Below are positions 1 through 9,050 of a DNA stretch of 64,000 nt, piece after piece. A model generated the notes under the pieces. That model ran no database searches. It was not told the DNA's origin and saw only the letters and a list, made by a program, of their open reading frames with translations. The translations under genes and the position numbers were made by a program. Origin of the DNA: Photorhabdus thracensis (lineage in GTDB: Bacteria; Pseudomonadota; Gammaproteobacteria; Enterobacterales; Enterobacteriaceae); the NCBI RefSeq assembly GCF_001010285.1, contig NZ_CP011104.1, positions 4,712,001 through 4,776,000 on the forward strand. Direction: 5' to 3'. Every line of letters starts with the position of its first letter. The first letter of the stretch is position 1.

Positions 1-35
1 CTAACCGATAAATAATTTTTATCGAGATATCGCAG

Positions 36-68
36 AAAAGGCAAATAATCGTCAATTATTTGCCTTTT
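36..68. terminator. Bidirectional rho-independent terminator
   Basis: A perfect 14-bp inverted repeat (36-49 with 55-68) encloses a 5-nt loop. It starts with AAAA and ends with TTTT, so either strand gives a stem followed by a T-run. It lies just after the ycdY stop and most likely ends the ghrA-ycdY transcript. Confidence 0.85.
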
Positions 69-81
69 CATCCGTTTAAAA

Positions 82-624
82 CTAAGAATCCAACTCTTCC
101 CGTAACGCCTGCAACGCTTCACGGGTGATCATTGCCAATGTCCGGTAAAAACCGGTTGTTGCGTGGGCTTCCACCTTTCCCAGCAATTGCCCACACCACG
201 GCAGAAGATACTCATCAAACAACACAATTTGCCCCTGAACTTCATCTTCTGCGGCCTGATCTTCCAGCCATGAAGCCGCTAATAACAGAGAACCAAACTG
301 ATCAACCGGCCCCTCTGACAATGGCATACCGCGTTCGGTCAGAAACTGACGAATATCGTTTTCACTCTCCCCGGTATAGTCAGAACGACGACCCGGCACA
401 CTGGCATAACCACCACCACCAAATAGCGCAGTATAATCCGTTGCCATTGCCGGCAGTTCACAACTCTGTTGCAGGCGATCCAACAACGCATCCTGCTCTA
501 ATGGCCAGGATTGTTTCAGTTTACCTTCCGCCATCATTGCCAGAAGGGGTTGCAGAACCGGATCTTGTGGCTGGCGGTTAAACAAAGTCCCTAAAATGCG
601 GCAGACTATTGAAAATTCATTCAT
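82..624 (-). CDS. ycdY: TorD/DmsD-family chaperone YcdY
   Basis: A 180-residue all-helical protein of the TorD-like chaperone family. The homolog in E. coli supports maturation of the phosphatase YcdX. Diagnostic stretches are the N-terminal MNEFSIVCRILG, the central LLLAASWLEDQ and the late LPWCGQLLGKVEAHA. The frame stays open upstream to 675, but the ATG at 624 matches the usual family N-terminus and gives the usual length (about 184 residues in E. coli). It follows ghrA after 72 bp on the same strand. The metallophosphatase gene ycdX, which lies between ghrA and ycdY in E. coli, is absent here, so the chaperone's client is either elsewhere or different. Confidence 0.88.
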   Translation of the reverse strand: MNEFSIVCRILGTLFNRQPQDPVLQPLLAMMAEGKLKQSWPLEQDALLDRLQQSCELPAMATDYTALFGGGGYASVPGRRSDYTGESENDIRQFLTERGMPLSEGPVDQFGSLLLAASWLEDQAAEDEVQGQIVLFDEYLLPWCGQLLGKVEAHATTGFYRTLAMITREALQALREELDS

Positions 625-696
625 CTCATTTTCCAAATAAATAGCTATTTTGCCGCTATTGTCCCCAATAACCAACCTGACTGTAAAGAGACACTG

Positions 697-1638
697 TTAA
701 TACCCCAGTTTGATATCCACAACACCGGTTGGTAATTCACCCTTTTCAATCCGTCGAATATTTTCACTGACCTTATCCATAGCGATATTGGGAATAGTAA
801 TAGCAGCAATATGTGGAGTAACCGTTATACGGGGATGCGTCCAGAATGGGTGCATTTCCGGCAATGGTTCCTCAGTAAATACATCCAATGAAGCCGCCGC
901 GATATAGCCTTTATTGATCGCTACCAATAGATCATGTTCTATCAAATGGGAGCCTCGTGCGAGATTAATCAGATAGGACTTCGGTTTTAACTGACTAAAC
1001 AGCGATAAATTCAGAATACCACGGGTATGTGGTGTATCAGGCAATAGATTAATAAGCACTTTACTGCCAGAGAGAAAATCGCCCAACTGATCTTGACCGT
1101 AGAAGCTGTCTACCTTATTAATCTGCTTCGGAGTACGGCTCCAGCAGCGTACTGTAAAACCAAACTCAACCAGCGTCTCGGCAACACTGCGTCCTAAAAC
1201 CCCAGCGCCCAACACACCAATCACAAAATCCCGGCGATCATGTGATTCGAGTTGTTTCCACGTTTTCTGCCCTTGTTGCAGCTTATATTCATCCATGCGA
1301 CGTAAGTAATGTAAAACCGTTGCTACCGCATACTCCCGCATTTGTAATCCCATACCTGCGTCTTGGAGCCGCATTAATGGTACACCGGCGGGCAACATCC
1401 CGGGTCTTTGCTGTTCCTGTTTCAAAATGGCCTCTACCCCTGCTCCCAGGGTAAAAATCCCCTTCAATCCGGAGCGATTTGCCAACATTTCATAGGGAGG
1501 CGCCCAAACCATTGCATAATCTGCATGGGCATTATCGCCGCGTTTCCATTGACGGATATTAATATTCGGCAGTCGATGCTGCATGCCCTGAATCCACTGA
1601 GCGGCATCAAAAAAAGGGTGGTAAAAGATAATATCCAT
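697..1638 (-). CDS. ghrA: Glyoxylate/hydroxypyruvate reductase A
   Basis: A 313-residue D-2-hydroxyacid dehydrogenase that reduces glyoxylate and hydroxypyruvate with NADPH in the cytoplasm. The Rossmann motif GVLGAGVLGRSVAE is near residue 140. The dehydrogenase signature INLARGSHLIE and the catalytic His segment TPHIAAIT follow in the usual order. Length and N-terminus (MDIIFYHPFFD) match E. coli GhrA (312 residues). It is the first gene of a two-gene unit with ycdY and lies next to the tRNA-Ser, the same neighbourhood as E. coli serX-ghrA. Confidence 0.93.
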   Translation of the reverse strand: MDIIFYHPFFDAAQWIQGMQHRLPNINIRQWKRGDNAHADYAMVWAPPYEMLANRSGLKGIFTLGAGVEAILKQEQQRPGMLPAGVPLMRLQDAGMGLQMREYAVATVLHYLRRMDEYKLQQGQKTWKQLESHDRRDFVIGVLGAGVLGRSVAETLVEFGFTVRCWSRTPKQINKVDSFYGQDQLGDFLSGSKVLINLLPDTPHTRGILNLSLFSQLKPKSYLINLARGSHLIEHDLLVAINKGYIAAASLDVFTEEPLPEMHPFWTHPRITVTPHIAAITIPNIAMDKVSENIRRIEKGELPTGVVDIKLGY

Positions 1639-1879
1639 GATTATTTATCCTAATTTATTTTTTTATACAGGGTTATCTGATTAATAGCAGGTTGCAAGCT
1701 CCTTTGTTAATCATCTTTATGAAAATGTTGAGAATGTTAAGTAGTTAACGAATTCATTTTTTTCTTATCAAAAAACTTGCATCTGTTTACTTCAACAACG
1801 TCAGATGGGCATCAATTCATCGAATTGACGGTTATTTAGCTAACCAATCAAAAAACCAAAGAAAAGTATTAGAAGAGTG

Positions 1880-1908
1880 TTGACGCTTGTAATGCTTTTC
1901 CCTATAGT
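1880..1908 (+). promoter_or_regulatory. Sigma70 promoter of tRNA-Ser
   Basis: TTGACG (1880-1885) and TATAGT (1903-1908) are separated by 17 bp. They are followed by a GC-rich discriminator (GCGCCCCG), typical of stable-RNA promoters under stringent control. The tRNA begins 54 bp downstream. Confidence 0.75.
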
Positions 1909-1962
1909 AGCGCCCCGTTGCAGCGACGATGTCAAACAAAGTTGCTGGGGCGAAAAAAACAC

Positions 1963-2052
1963 GGTGAGGTGTCCGAGAGGCTTAAGGGGCACGCCTGGAA
2001 AGTGTGTATACGTGAAAACGTATCGAGGGTTCGAATCCCTCCCTCACCGCCA
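1963..2052 (+). tRNA. serX: tRNA-Ser (anticodon GGA)
   Basis: The 7-bp acceptor stem GGTGAGG (1963-1969) pairs with CCTCACC (2042-2048). Discriminator G2049 is followed by an encoded CCA. Anticodon GGA is at 1997-1999 within the CACGC/GTGTG stem. A long variable arm (TATACGTGAAAACGTATC region) and the GGTTCGAATCC T-arm mark a class II serine tRNA. The position upstream of ghrA is that of E. coli serX. Its 3' end is duplicated 173 bp downstream. Confidence 0.97.
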
Positions 2053-2132
2053 GAATTCAAAGAGAAGCTCAGGTTAATTACCTGGGCTTTTTGCTTATAT
2101 ATTCCCCGATGCAGGGAGGGATGAGAGCCCTC
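2034..2132 (+). repeat. Direct repeat copy 1: tRNA-Ser 3' end plus terminator
   Basis: This 99-bp unit runs from the tRNA T-arm through the CCA and terminator to CCCTC. It recurs at 2207-2305 with one visible mismatch (2127 G against 2300 A). A duplication anchored on the 3' end of a tRNA gene is what integrase-mediated insertion or tandem recombination leaves behind. Confidence 0.85.
2065..2092 (+). terminator. tRNA-Ser terminator
   Basis: The stem AAGCTCAGGT pairs with ACCTGGGCTT through one G-T wobble and is followed by a T-run. An identical copy lies at 2238-2265 in the second repeat unit. Confidence 0.85.
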
Positions 2133-2145
2133 GACCAGGGTTCGA

Positions 2146-2206
2146 CAAAACGGCAACGCCGTTTTGGACCGCCAAAGGCGGCCCGCAGGGCGAGCGCTAG
2201 CGAGTC
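2146..2206 (+). repeat. Palindromic REP-like insert splitting a tRNA T-arm copy
   Basis: This 61-bp GC-rich segment contains three consecutive palindromes: CAAAACGGC/GCCGTTTTG (2146-2166), CCGCC/GGCGG (2169-2181) and CGCTAGCG (2195-2202). On its left is GGGTTCGA and on its right AATCCCTCCCTCACC, the two halves of a tRNA-Ser T-arm and acceptor strand. It therefore looks inserted into a partial tRNA copy. Its relation to named REP or MITE families could not be judged from the sequence alone. Confidence 0.55.
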
Positions 2207-2305
2207 AATCCCTCCCTCACCGCCAGAATTCAAAGAGAAGCTCAGGTTAATTACCTGGGCTTTTTGCTTATATATTCCCCGATGCAGGGAGGGATGAGAA
2301 CCCTC
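2207..2305 (+). repeat. Direct repeat copy 2: tRNA-Ser 3' end plus terminator
   Basis: Second copy of the 99-bp unit at 2034-2132. It includes the tRNA 3' acceptor strand, CCA and a second terminator (2238-2265). It has no 5' tRNA half and so cannot make a tRNA. Confidence 0.85.
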
Positions 2306-2340
2306 AAGCTGGATGAGGCAACGCAGACAGCCGGGTTTTC

Positions 2341-2429
2341 TTAGCATAGTTTGCTATTAATAAACCCTTTTTCTCCTTTGGCAACATAATCCTTTTTCCA
2401 ACGGTAAAAAGTATTCCGGGAGATTCTCC
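2341..2429 (-). pseudogene. Transposase N-terminal HTH relic
   Basis: The minus strand reads about 28 codons, RISRNTFYRWKKDYVAKGEK and onward, then a TAA at 2341-2343. A helix followed by a WKK/KGEKG segment is typical of the N-terminal helix-turn-helix of an IS-type transposase. There is no start codon in frame upstream (a stop comes first) and no catalytic part, so this is a scrap. It supports past mobile-element activity just beyond the duplicated tRNA end. Confidence 0.5.
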
Positions 2430-2520
2430 TAACCTAAAATAACACCTGTTAAATATACATAAAACTGTCAGTTGAGGTCTAAAAATTCACAGGTTACAGT
2501 ATAAGAAAAAATAATGTATT

Positions 2521-2940
2521 TTAATTCTTCTCAACTAAAAACAAAATAGTACGCTTTATATTATTTTGTTTTATATTTATGAGTACATTATCCTTACGCC
2601 AATATTCGTCAAAATATTTTTCAAAACCCATACTTTCAACATATTTTATTAATTCTGATTTGTTATTCAAATTTACATTTGAGAAAACAATTTTGTTAGT
2701 CATTGTTGGTGTTCCATCCGGTGAATCATAGTATATGATATAATCCTTTGAAATTAAGGGGATGTTTTTAATTTCATCAAAGGTAAACATATTATAATAA
2801 ATAAAATTTTTCTTTGTATATGACAAATTAACATTTGCAAGCGACATAGTAAAAATCAGAACACATCCAATGAGAATGGCTATAACAACAACTATACGAA
2901 TAAACCTACTCAATCGAAATCCCAGCATATTCCACAACAT
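2521..2940 (-). CDS. Hypothetical small membrane-anchored protein
   Basis: I do not recognise this family. The frame opens at 2961 with a TTG, but the ATG at 2940 has GGCGGAG nine bases upstream and is preferred, giving 139 residues. One strongly hydrophobic segment (about residues 16-35, RIVVVIAILIGCVLIF) is followed by a polar domain rich in Asn, Lys and Tyr, suggesting an N-in, single-span, periplasm-facing protein. The gene is very AT-rich. It starts 80 bp beyond the last NRPS stop, on the same strand, so it could be the tail of that transcript or an unrelated accessory gene. Confidence 0.55.
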   Translation of the reverse strand: MLWNMLGFRLSRFIRIVVVIAILIGCVLIFTMSLANVNLSYTKKNFIYYNMFTFDEIKNIPLISKDYIIYYDSPDGTPTMTNKIVFSNVNLNNKSELIKYVESMGFEKYFDEYWRKDNVLINIKQNNIKRTILFLVEKN

Positions 2941-3020
2941 GCAAACAAACTCCGCCAACAACTCGCGGTTATTCGATTAGCCTCATCCCTGAAGCCAATC
3001 TCTTCATATCTTAGAAAAAT

Positions 3021-6000
3021 TTAGCCATAAAACTGACTGATACTCTCTTTTTCTTGGCCGGATACGATGACATTTAACAACCGTTCATAATATGTAGCCA
3101 TCCTATCAATGACTGATTCTGTATACAGTTCAGGATTGTAATTGAGTTCACAACTGATATTTTGTGGCATGTATAAGAAATTCATCCCAAGTGATTCAAA
3201 AGGAATTATTTCGGTCTCTATCACTTCCACATCAAGGTTTGGCAGTGATAATTTTTCATCTTTAGAGATGTCGATAAAATCATAGAAACTTTGTGCATCC
3301 AAATAGTTAAACAGAACGTTAAATATATTATCCCTCGCCTTTTCTCCCACCGCGTCAATCACGACAGACATGTGGATATTAGAATTCTCTATGGCGCGAT
3401 GAATAGACTGACTAACCTGCTTAATGATTCCTTGTAGGCTCATTTCCTTACTGATATTTGATTTTACTATCAAATCACCCAAGAATAACCCTATTGTTTG
3501 ATGGCTTTCTATGCGAGTTCGATCAGCTTTTGGTGAGGTAACAATATGTTGCGATTCACCGGAATACATAAAAAGACACGTGTGGAACAAAGCCATAAAT
3601 AACATATAAGGTGTGATTTTATGAGTTTCACAATATTGTAAAACAGCTTTATCCAGCGAATCTGGTATTTTGATATGACGGGCGTGAGAGCGATATTTTG
3701 AAGCCAGATGTTTTCTGAAAGAAACAGGAAAATCGCGTTCTGGATTAACATCAGAAAATTGTTGTTGCCAGAATTTAATTTGTTTTTTAGCTGCCTCAGT
3801 CGCATGGATTTCTTGCAAGTCATAAACATAACCAGAATATTGCATAGCAACAGGTGGCAATGGGTTTTCTTGCCCCTGTGAATAAGCCGTATATAACTGT
3901 TTAAACTCGTTCATAATGATATTGATAGACCATCCATCGGAGATAATATGGTGTACGTCAATAAATAATACCGTGATTGTTTCCGAAACAGGCAGTAGGA
4001 ATGTCTTGATTAGCGGGCCATTATAAACATCAAAAGGTGTTCTTAATTTCTCTTCCCAGAGCTTATTAATTTCAATAATGATTTGTTCTCTCTCGATTCC
4101 TCTTGGTAACGCTTCAATAACTTGAAGATTAATTTTCATACTATTGTCAGGCTGCATGAAAATTTGCCCATTTTCTTTATAAAACTTAAAACGCAAACTT
4201 TCATGTCGCGCTAAGATGGTATTTAAACTTTTTTCCAACGCACTGTGATTCAATTCTCCTTCCATCAGCAAAGTAATGGGTACGTGGAAACTGTCCTCCA
4301 ACAACGCTTCTTGAATAAAATACCAATACATTTTCTGACAATAAGAAATAGGCATTTTTCCATCAAATGTACTGTGATCAGATATATTGTGTGTTGTCTT
4401 CGGTGCGGATATTTCATGCTTATGACTGTGACGAATTACACTGGCAATCTGAGCAATGGTTGGATTTGCAAATAACTCATGCATACTGAAATTATTGGTC
4501 AAAGTATTTCTTATGGAAGCGGTTATTTTAACTGCCAAGAGTGAGTGACCACCGAGTGAGAAGAAATTATCATAAATACCAATTAGATTGATTTTTAGAT
4601 GTTCTTGCCATAACTGACAAAGTTTTTCCTCGATTTCATCTCTCGGTGCAATATAAGCCTGACGACGTAAGTCATTTTCATCTGGAATGGGTAACGCTTT
4701 TTTATCCACTTTATTATTCAAATTCAGTGGAATACGTTCCAATGGGATATAGAGACTGGGCACCATATAGTCAGGTAGTTGTTTTTTCAAGGCGGATTCC
4801 AGTAGCTCTGCAAGTTCTCCACTAATAGCAGGAAGTTGCGGATAATTAGCTAAATGCGTCTGGCTGTAATCTGAGCGCGCCTGCACTTGAGGTAATTCAC
4901 CTCGGCTGAAAATCACATCCAGTAAATCAGGTTGCTGCTGTGACCATGTAAGTTCACACTGGTAGCCGCACTGTTCCGCATATTGAAGTAAAGATTCGAG
5001 TGCCAAAACTTGCTCCGCGGCTTCTGGAGAAAAACCGTCGGCATCTTTTAGTGGAAAGACAATCTGATTAGATGACCAATGGCGTAACCCTTCCGCTAAA
5101 TCAAAATCATCTTTGATACGGGCATTAGGAATACCTGAGACACCAAATGTATCGAATTTCCCTGTCTCTAACACATTACGAAGATCTTCAATAGAATTAA
5201 AATCGCACCAGGTTATGGGTAAATGGCAACATAACTCCGCATTTTTATCGCATTTATGTAATATCACTTCATAACGATAGCGCAGCATTTCATTGTCGCC
5301 AATACCACGTTTAACCAAAATATCAACTCTTCCAATTTCAGGGTAACGCGTCGGCAATTGGGCAAAATAGGTTGGACTCAGTAAAAACTCTTTTTCTTTC
5401 TGTAGACGCTGTTGAATGCGGTTTGCCAGCGTACCCACCGAAATACGTTGCCCATTCAGGCGATTTTTCTCGATGGCTGTTACATGTGCAGTTAACAAAT
5501 CTAAGTTACGGATATCTCCCAGTAGAATTTTCCCCCCGGTTTTAACCGCAGGCAATAACTGTGTAATGACTTTTTCCAGATATTGAATATTGGGGAAGTA
5601 TTGGACAACGGAATGCATCACAACGGTATCGAACTGATCTGGCGTGATTGTGCCTAAATTCAGTGCATCTCCCCTGATTAGCTCCACGTGTGACCAGCCA
5701 CGCTGCCGCAAAATTTTCTGGTGATGTGTCAATACCTCCGCTGAAATATCAGTAGCCAATACTGATTCGCACCGTTCAGCATAGCGATACAACAATAAAC
5801 CCGCCCCACAGCCAATTTCCAATAAGCTGCGGGGATGCAGGGATTCAATCCGCTGCATGGTACCCGCCCGCCATTCTTCCATTTGGTCCAATGCAATCGG
5901 CTGTTCGGTATAATTATTTATCCAACCATCAAAATCACTCTTGTCATCGCTCTTATCAATAGTATCGGTAGCAATATTTTCTGTTATCTCCTGCCGATAC

Positions 6001-9000
6001 CGACCATCAAAGATCTCTGTCCAGCTTTCAAGGTAATCTGCATTAAAAGCGGCTGCTTTCTCCGCCAGCCAATGCGTACTCGGGCAAACATAAGCAATGA
6101 GTTTCCTGTCCTCACTGTCATGACCATCAGCGATCACGACAGCATTACTTAAAATCTCCTGCCCCGCCAGCACCGATTCGATTTCCCCCAATTCAATACG
6201 ATGGCTGCGAATTTTGACCTGTGAATCCAAGCGGCCAATGAATTCCAACTCACCTTCTGGCGTCCAGCGGACTAAATCACCTGTACAGTAAAGTCGGTCT
6301 GCCGGGTTGGTACTGAAGGGATCTCGGATAAATTGCTTTTCCGTGATATCCGGTGCATTCCGGTAACCGCGTGCCAGTTGAATGCCACCGATATACAGTT
6401 CCCCGACAGCCCCAAGAGGCACCAGATTACCGTCGGAATTCAGGATACGCATCACAGTATTCGGCAACGGTTTTCCAATTGTCACTCGCTTATTTGCTGT
6501 TAATAAGGCGGAAGTCACAATCGAAGTACACTCTGTTGGGCCATAAACGTTAAACAGCTTTCTGCCCTGCGACCACTGCGCGGCAATATGCGGCGCCACA
6601 GCTTCCCCTGCCAACAACAAGGTTGAAACTGTGCGCCACTTGTTGAAATCCAAATGAGGCAACAACGCCGGCGGGAGTACAGCGTGGGTAATGTGGTGTT
6701 TTTCAACCACCTCATCCAGCCATTCAGGCGAACGGCGGTGTGTTTCTGAAATCAAATACAATGTGGCGCCATAGGCCAAGGTCATTGCCATTTCCAACAC
6801 TGCGGCGTCAAAGCTCCAGGAAGCAAACTGCAACCCGCGAATATCAGCACCCGCACCAAATAACGCGGCTTGTGCTTGTACCAGATTCACCCAACCCTTG
6901 TGCTCCAGCATCGCGCCTTTTGGTCGGCCAGTAGAACCAGAGGTATAAATGACATAGGCCAGATGATTTTCTGTCAGGGGCACTGAACGATGAACGATAT
7001 TGCCAGTGGGCAGGTTTTGCACATGTGACTGTACCGTTTCAGCATCCAGACAGATAACGCGTTGCTGGCTGATAGGCAATTTATCAACCAGCGGTGTTTC
7101 GGTCAGGATAAATTCAGCACCGCTGTGCTCCAGCATGTATTGCAGGCGGGCTTGCGGATAACCGGCATCCAAAGGCACATAAGCTCCACCCGCTTTGAGG
7201 ATGCTCAGCAGTGCAATCACCGTTTGCAACGACCGGGGAAGGCAAATTGCCACCAGAATATCTGGCTGGATACCCTGCTCAATCAGGTAATGCGCCAACT
7301 GATTGGCCTGAGCATTAACCGCCTGATAACTTAAAGCCTCTTCACCAAAAACCAGCGCGGTTTTTTCAGGATTCAGTGCCACCTGTTCTTCAAACAGCTC
7401 GTGGAAGCAACGACCTTGTGGGTAATGGTTCTGTGGCCCATTTAATTCATGCAGTAAGGTATGCTTTTCAGCTTCTGCCAATAATGGCAGTTCATGAATG
7501 GGGGGTTCTTTATTTACTGAATCATCTGTCATCACCTCAACAATGCCAGAAAGCAAGGTTTCGTAATTGGCGATAAATCTTTCAATGGTACTGCTATAAA
7601 ACAGACTCGTATTTGAAATCCATATTATGGATAATTCGCCCGTCTGTTCTTCCTCAAAAACATGGATTTCCAAATCAAACCGAGTCGTTCTAAGTAAATT
7701 ATCCTCGGATTCAATAATATTATCCTGTTCCAGTATTGTGTCACGTTGGTTATTCTGTACTGCAAACATGATTTGGAAGATGGGGTTATGGTTTGGGTTC
7801 CGTTCCGGACTGAGCTTTTCTACCAACATCTCAAACGGCAAATCTTGATGTTCATAAGCATCCAGAATGGTACGGCTGTTTTGTTTTAATAATTCACTGA
7901 ACGTCGGCTGACCGGATAAATCTGTTCTGATAACCAATGAATTAACAAAAAAACCGATCAGCGGTTCAATATCAGGATGTTGTCTGCCAGCAATTACTGT
8001 TCCAACCAGAATATCTTTCTCATTACTATAGCGGCTCAGCAATACAGTAAAAGCCGTTTCCAGAAACATGAATAAGGTAACGTTATGCTTAGCACACAGT
8101 CCTCTAATTGCTTGGGTTAACCGCGAGGAAATATGTTGTGTATGAAAACACCCTTCGATATTTTGTTTCTCTGGCCGTGGATTATCCAGCGGCACACGGT
8201 GGACGGGTGAAATTCCGGCTAACTGCTTCTGCCAATATGTCAGCTGTTTTTTCAGCACATCACCTTGCAGCCAGCCCTGTTGCCACTGGGCATAATCGAC
8301 ATATTGAATTTTCAGCGGCGGTAGCGGATTTGTCTCACCCTGACAATAAGCTTTGTATAACGTGAAAAATTCATGGAGAAATATTGCCATCGACCAGCCA
8401 TCGAAGGCGATATGGTGTATCGTATAAATAATAAGGTAATCATTTTCTGCCAATTTTATTAACCTAATGCGCAGCATTAGATCTGTATTAAGGTTAAAAA
8501 TCAGATTCTCTTCTTCCTTACTGAGTTGTTTTACCTGATCGTTTTTCTCAGTTTCAGGTAACGCAGATAAATCATGATGTGTAATAGGTAAATCGAAATC
8601 CGTGGCAATAAATTGCCGCGGTTCGTTATTGATGATTTTAAAATAGGTACGCAAGACTTCATGGCGTTCAAGTAATGCCTTAACGGCTGCCTCAAACGCC
8701 TTGATGTTAATGGATTCCCGCAGCCTGAAATTCCCCATACAGTTATACTTGGGGCTGCCTCCATCCAGCTGATCAATAAACCATAAACGCTGTTGAGCAA
8801 ATGAAAGCGGATAATGTTCTGCTTTGCCATCACGCTGAATATCTTGCAAAAAGTGATGCGTTTGAGTTTGTTCTTCTGAATCGAGCTGGTTCAGAAAATC
8901 AATCAACTCCTGTTTATGCTGTTTCCATTCACTGAGCAAAGCGGGTAGAATACTGCCGCGGCCAGTCTCGTATTGTAAACGGTTATCAGTAACGAACAGC

Positions 9001-9050
9001 GTAATTCCCTGATCTAAAGCCTCATTGATAATTCGCGCCGCATTTTTCAT
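3021..9050 (-). CDS. RXP-type NRPS, third protein (C-A-MT-T-C)
   Basis: A 2009-residue non-ribosomal peptide synthetase that adds the last N-methylated residue and releases the product. In order: TubC-like N-terminal docking domain (1-58), condensation domain (HHIAFDGWS near 212), adenylation domain ([22 protein letters not shown]), an N-methyltransferase inserted in the adenylation C-terminal part ([13 protein letters not shown] motif), carrier domain (GGHSL near 1510), and a terminal condensation domain (about 1570-2000, VHHIISDGW). No thioesterase is present, so release onto an amine by the terminal C domain is likely, as in rhabdopeptide/xenortide systems. By-eye pocket code DALVLAVSI suggests an aliphatic substrate. 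The start codon overlaps the upstream stop (ATGA). Architecture is certain; product class is inferred. Confidence 0.9.
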   Translation of the reverse strand: MKNAARIINEALDQGITLFVTDNRLQYETGRGSILPALLSEWKQHKQELIDFLNQLDSEEQTQTHHFLQDIQRDGKAEHYPLSFAQQRLWFIDQLDGGSPKYNCMGNFRLRESINIKAFEAAVKALLERHEVLRTYFKIINNEPRQFIATDFDLPITHHDLSALPETEKNDQVKQLSKEEENLIFNLNTDLMLRIRLIKLAENDYLIIYTIHHIAFDGWSMAIFLHEFFTLYKAYCQGETNPLPPLKIQYVDYAQWQQGWLQGDVLKKQLTYWQKQLAGISPVHRVPLDNPRPEKQNIEGCFHTQHISSRLTQAIRGLCAKHNVTLFMFLETAFTVLLSRYSNEKDILVGTVIAGRQHPDIEPLIGFFVNSLVIRTDLSGQPTFSELLKQNSRTILDAYEHQDLPFEMLVEKLSPERNPNHNPIFQIMFAVQNNQRDTILEQDNIIESEDNLLRTTRFDLEIHVFEEEQTGELSIIWISNTSLFYSSTIERFIANYETLLSGIVEVMTDDSVNKEPPIHELPLLAEAEKHTLLHELNGPQNHYPQGRCFHELFEEQVALNPEKTALVFGEEALSYQAVNAQANQLAHYLIEQGIQPDILVAICLPRSLQTVIALLSILKAGGAYVPLDAGYPQARLQYMLEHSGAEFILTETPLVDKLPISQQRVICLDAETVQSHVQNLPTGNIVHRSVPLTENHLAYVIYTSGSTGRPKGAMLEHKGWVNLVQAQAALFGAGADIRGLQFASWSFDAAVLEMAMTLAYGATLYLISETHRRSPEWLDEVVEKHHITHAVLPPALLPHLDFNKWRTVSTLLLAGEAVAPHIAAQWSQGRKLFNVYGPTECTSIVTSALLTANKRVTIGKPLPNTVMRILNSDGNLVPLGAVGELYIGGIQLARGYRNAPDITEKQFIRDPFSTNPADRLYCTGDLVRWTPEGELEFIGRLDSQVKIRSHRIELGEIESVLAGQEILSNAVVIADGHDSEDRKLIAYVCPSTHWLAEKAAAFNADYLESWTEIFDGRYRQEITENIATDTIDKSDDKSDFDGWINNYTEQPIALDQMEEWRAGTMQRIESLHPRSLLEIGCGAGLLLYRYAERCESVLATDISAEVLTHHQKILRQRGWSHVELIRGDALNLGTITPDQFDTVVMHSVVQYFPNIQYLEKVITQLLPAVKTGGKILLGDIRNLDLLTAHVTAIEKNRLNGQRISVGTLANRIQQRLQKEKEFLLSPTYFAQLPTRYPEIGRVDILVKRGIGDNEMLRYRYEVILHKCDKNAELCCHLPITWCDFNSIEDLRNVLETGKFDTFGVSGIPNARIKDDFDLAEGLRHWSSNQIVFPLKDADGFSPEAAEQVLALESLLQYAEQCGYQCELTWSQQQPDLLDVIFSRGELPQVQARSDYSQTHLANYPQLPAISGELAELLESALKKQLPDYMVPSLYIPLERIPLNLNNKVDKKALPIPDENDLRRQAYIAPRDEIEEKLCQLWQEHLKINLIGIYDNFFSLGGHSLLAVKITASIRNTLTNNFSMHELFANPTIAQIASVIRHSHKHEISAPKTTHNISDHSTFDGKMPISYCQKMYWYFIQEALLEDSFHVPITLLMEGELNHSALEKSLNTILARHESLRFKFYKENGQIFMQPDNSMKINLQVIEALPRGIEREQIIIEINKLWEEKLRTPFDVYNGPLIKTFLLPVSETITVLFIDVHHIISDGWSINIIMNEFKQLYTAYSQGQENPLPPVAMQYSGYVYDLQEIHATEAAKKQIKFWQQQFSDVNPERDFPVSFRKHLASKYRSHARHIKIPDSLDKAVLQYCETHKITPYMLFMALFHTCLFMYSGESQHIVTSPKADRTRIESHQTIGLFLGDLIVKSNISKEMSLQGIIKQVSQSIHRAIENSNIHMSVVIDAVGEKARDNIFNVLFNYLDAQSFYDFIDISKDEKLSLPNLDVEVIETEIIPFESLGMNFLYMPQNISCELNYNPELYTESVIDRMATYYERLLNVIVSGQEKESISQFYG

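Noticed and set aside
132-581. Open frame on the plus strand opposite ycdY
   Set aside because: It is the shadow of ycdY; the composition is unlike a real protein and there is no ribosome site.
2078-2347. Frames across the tRNA repeat (for example the 89-codon minus-strand frame)
   Set aside because: They only reflect the duplicated tRNA and terminator sequence.
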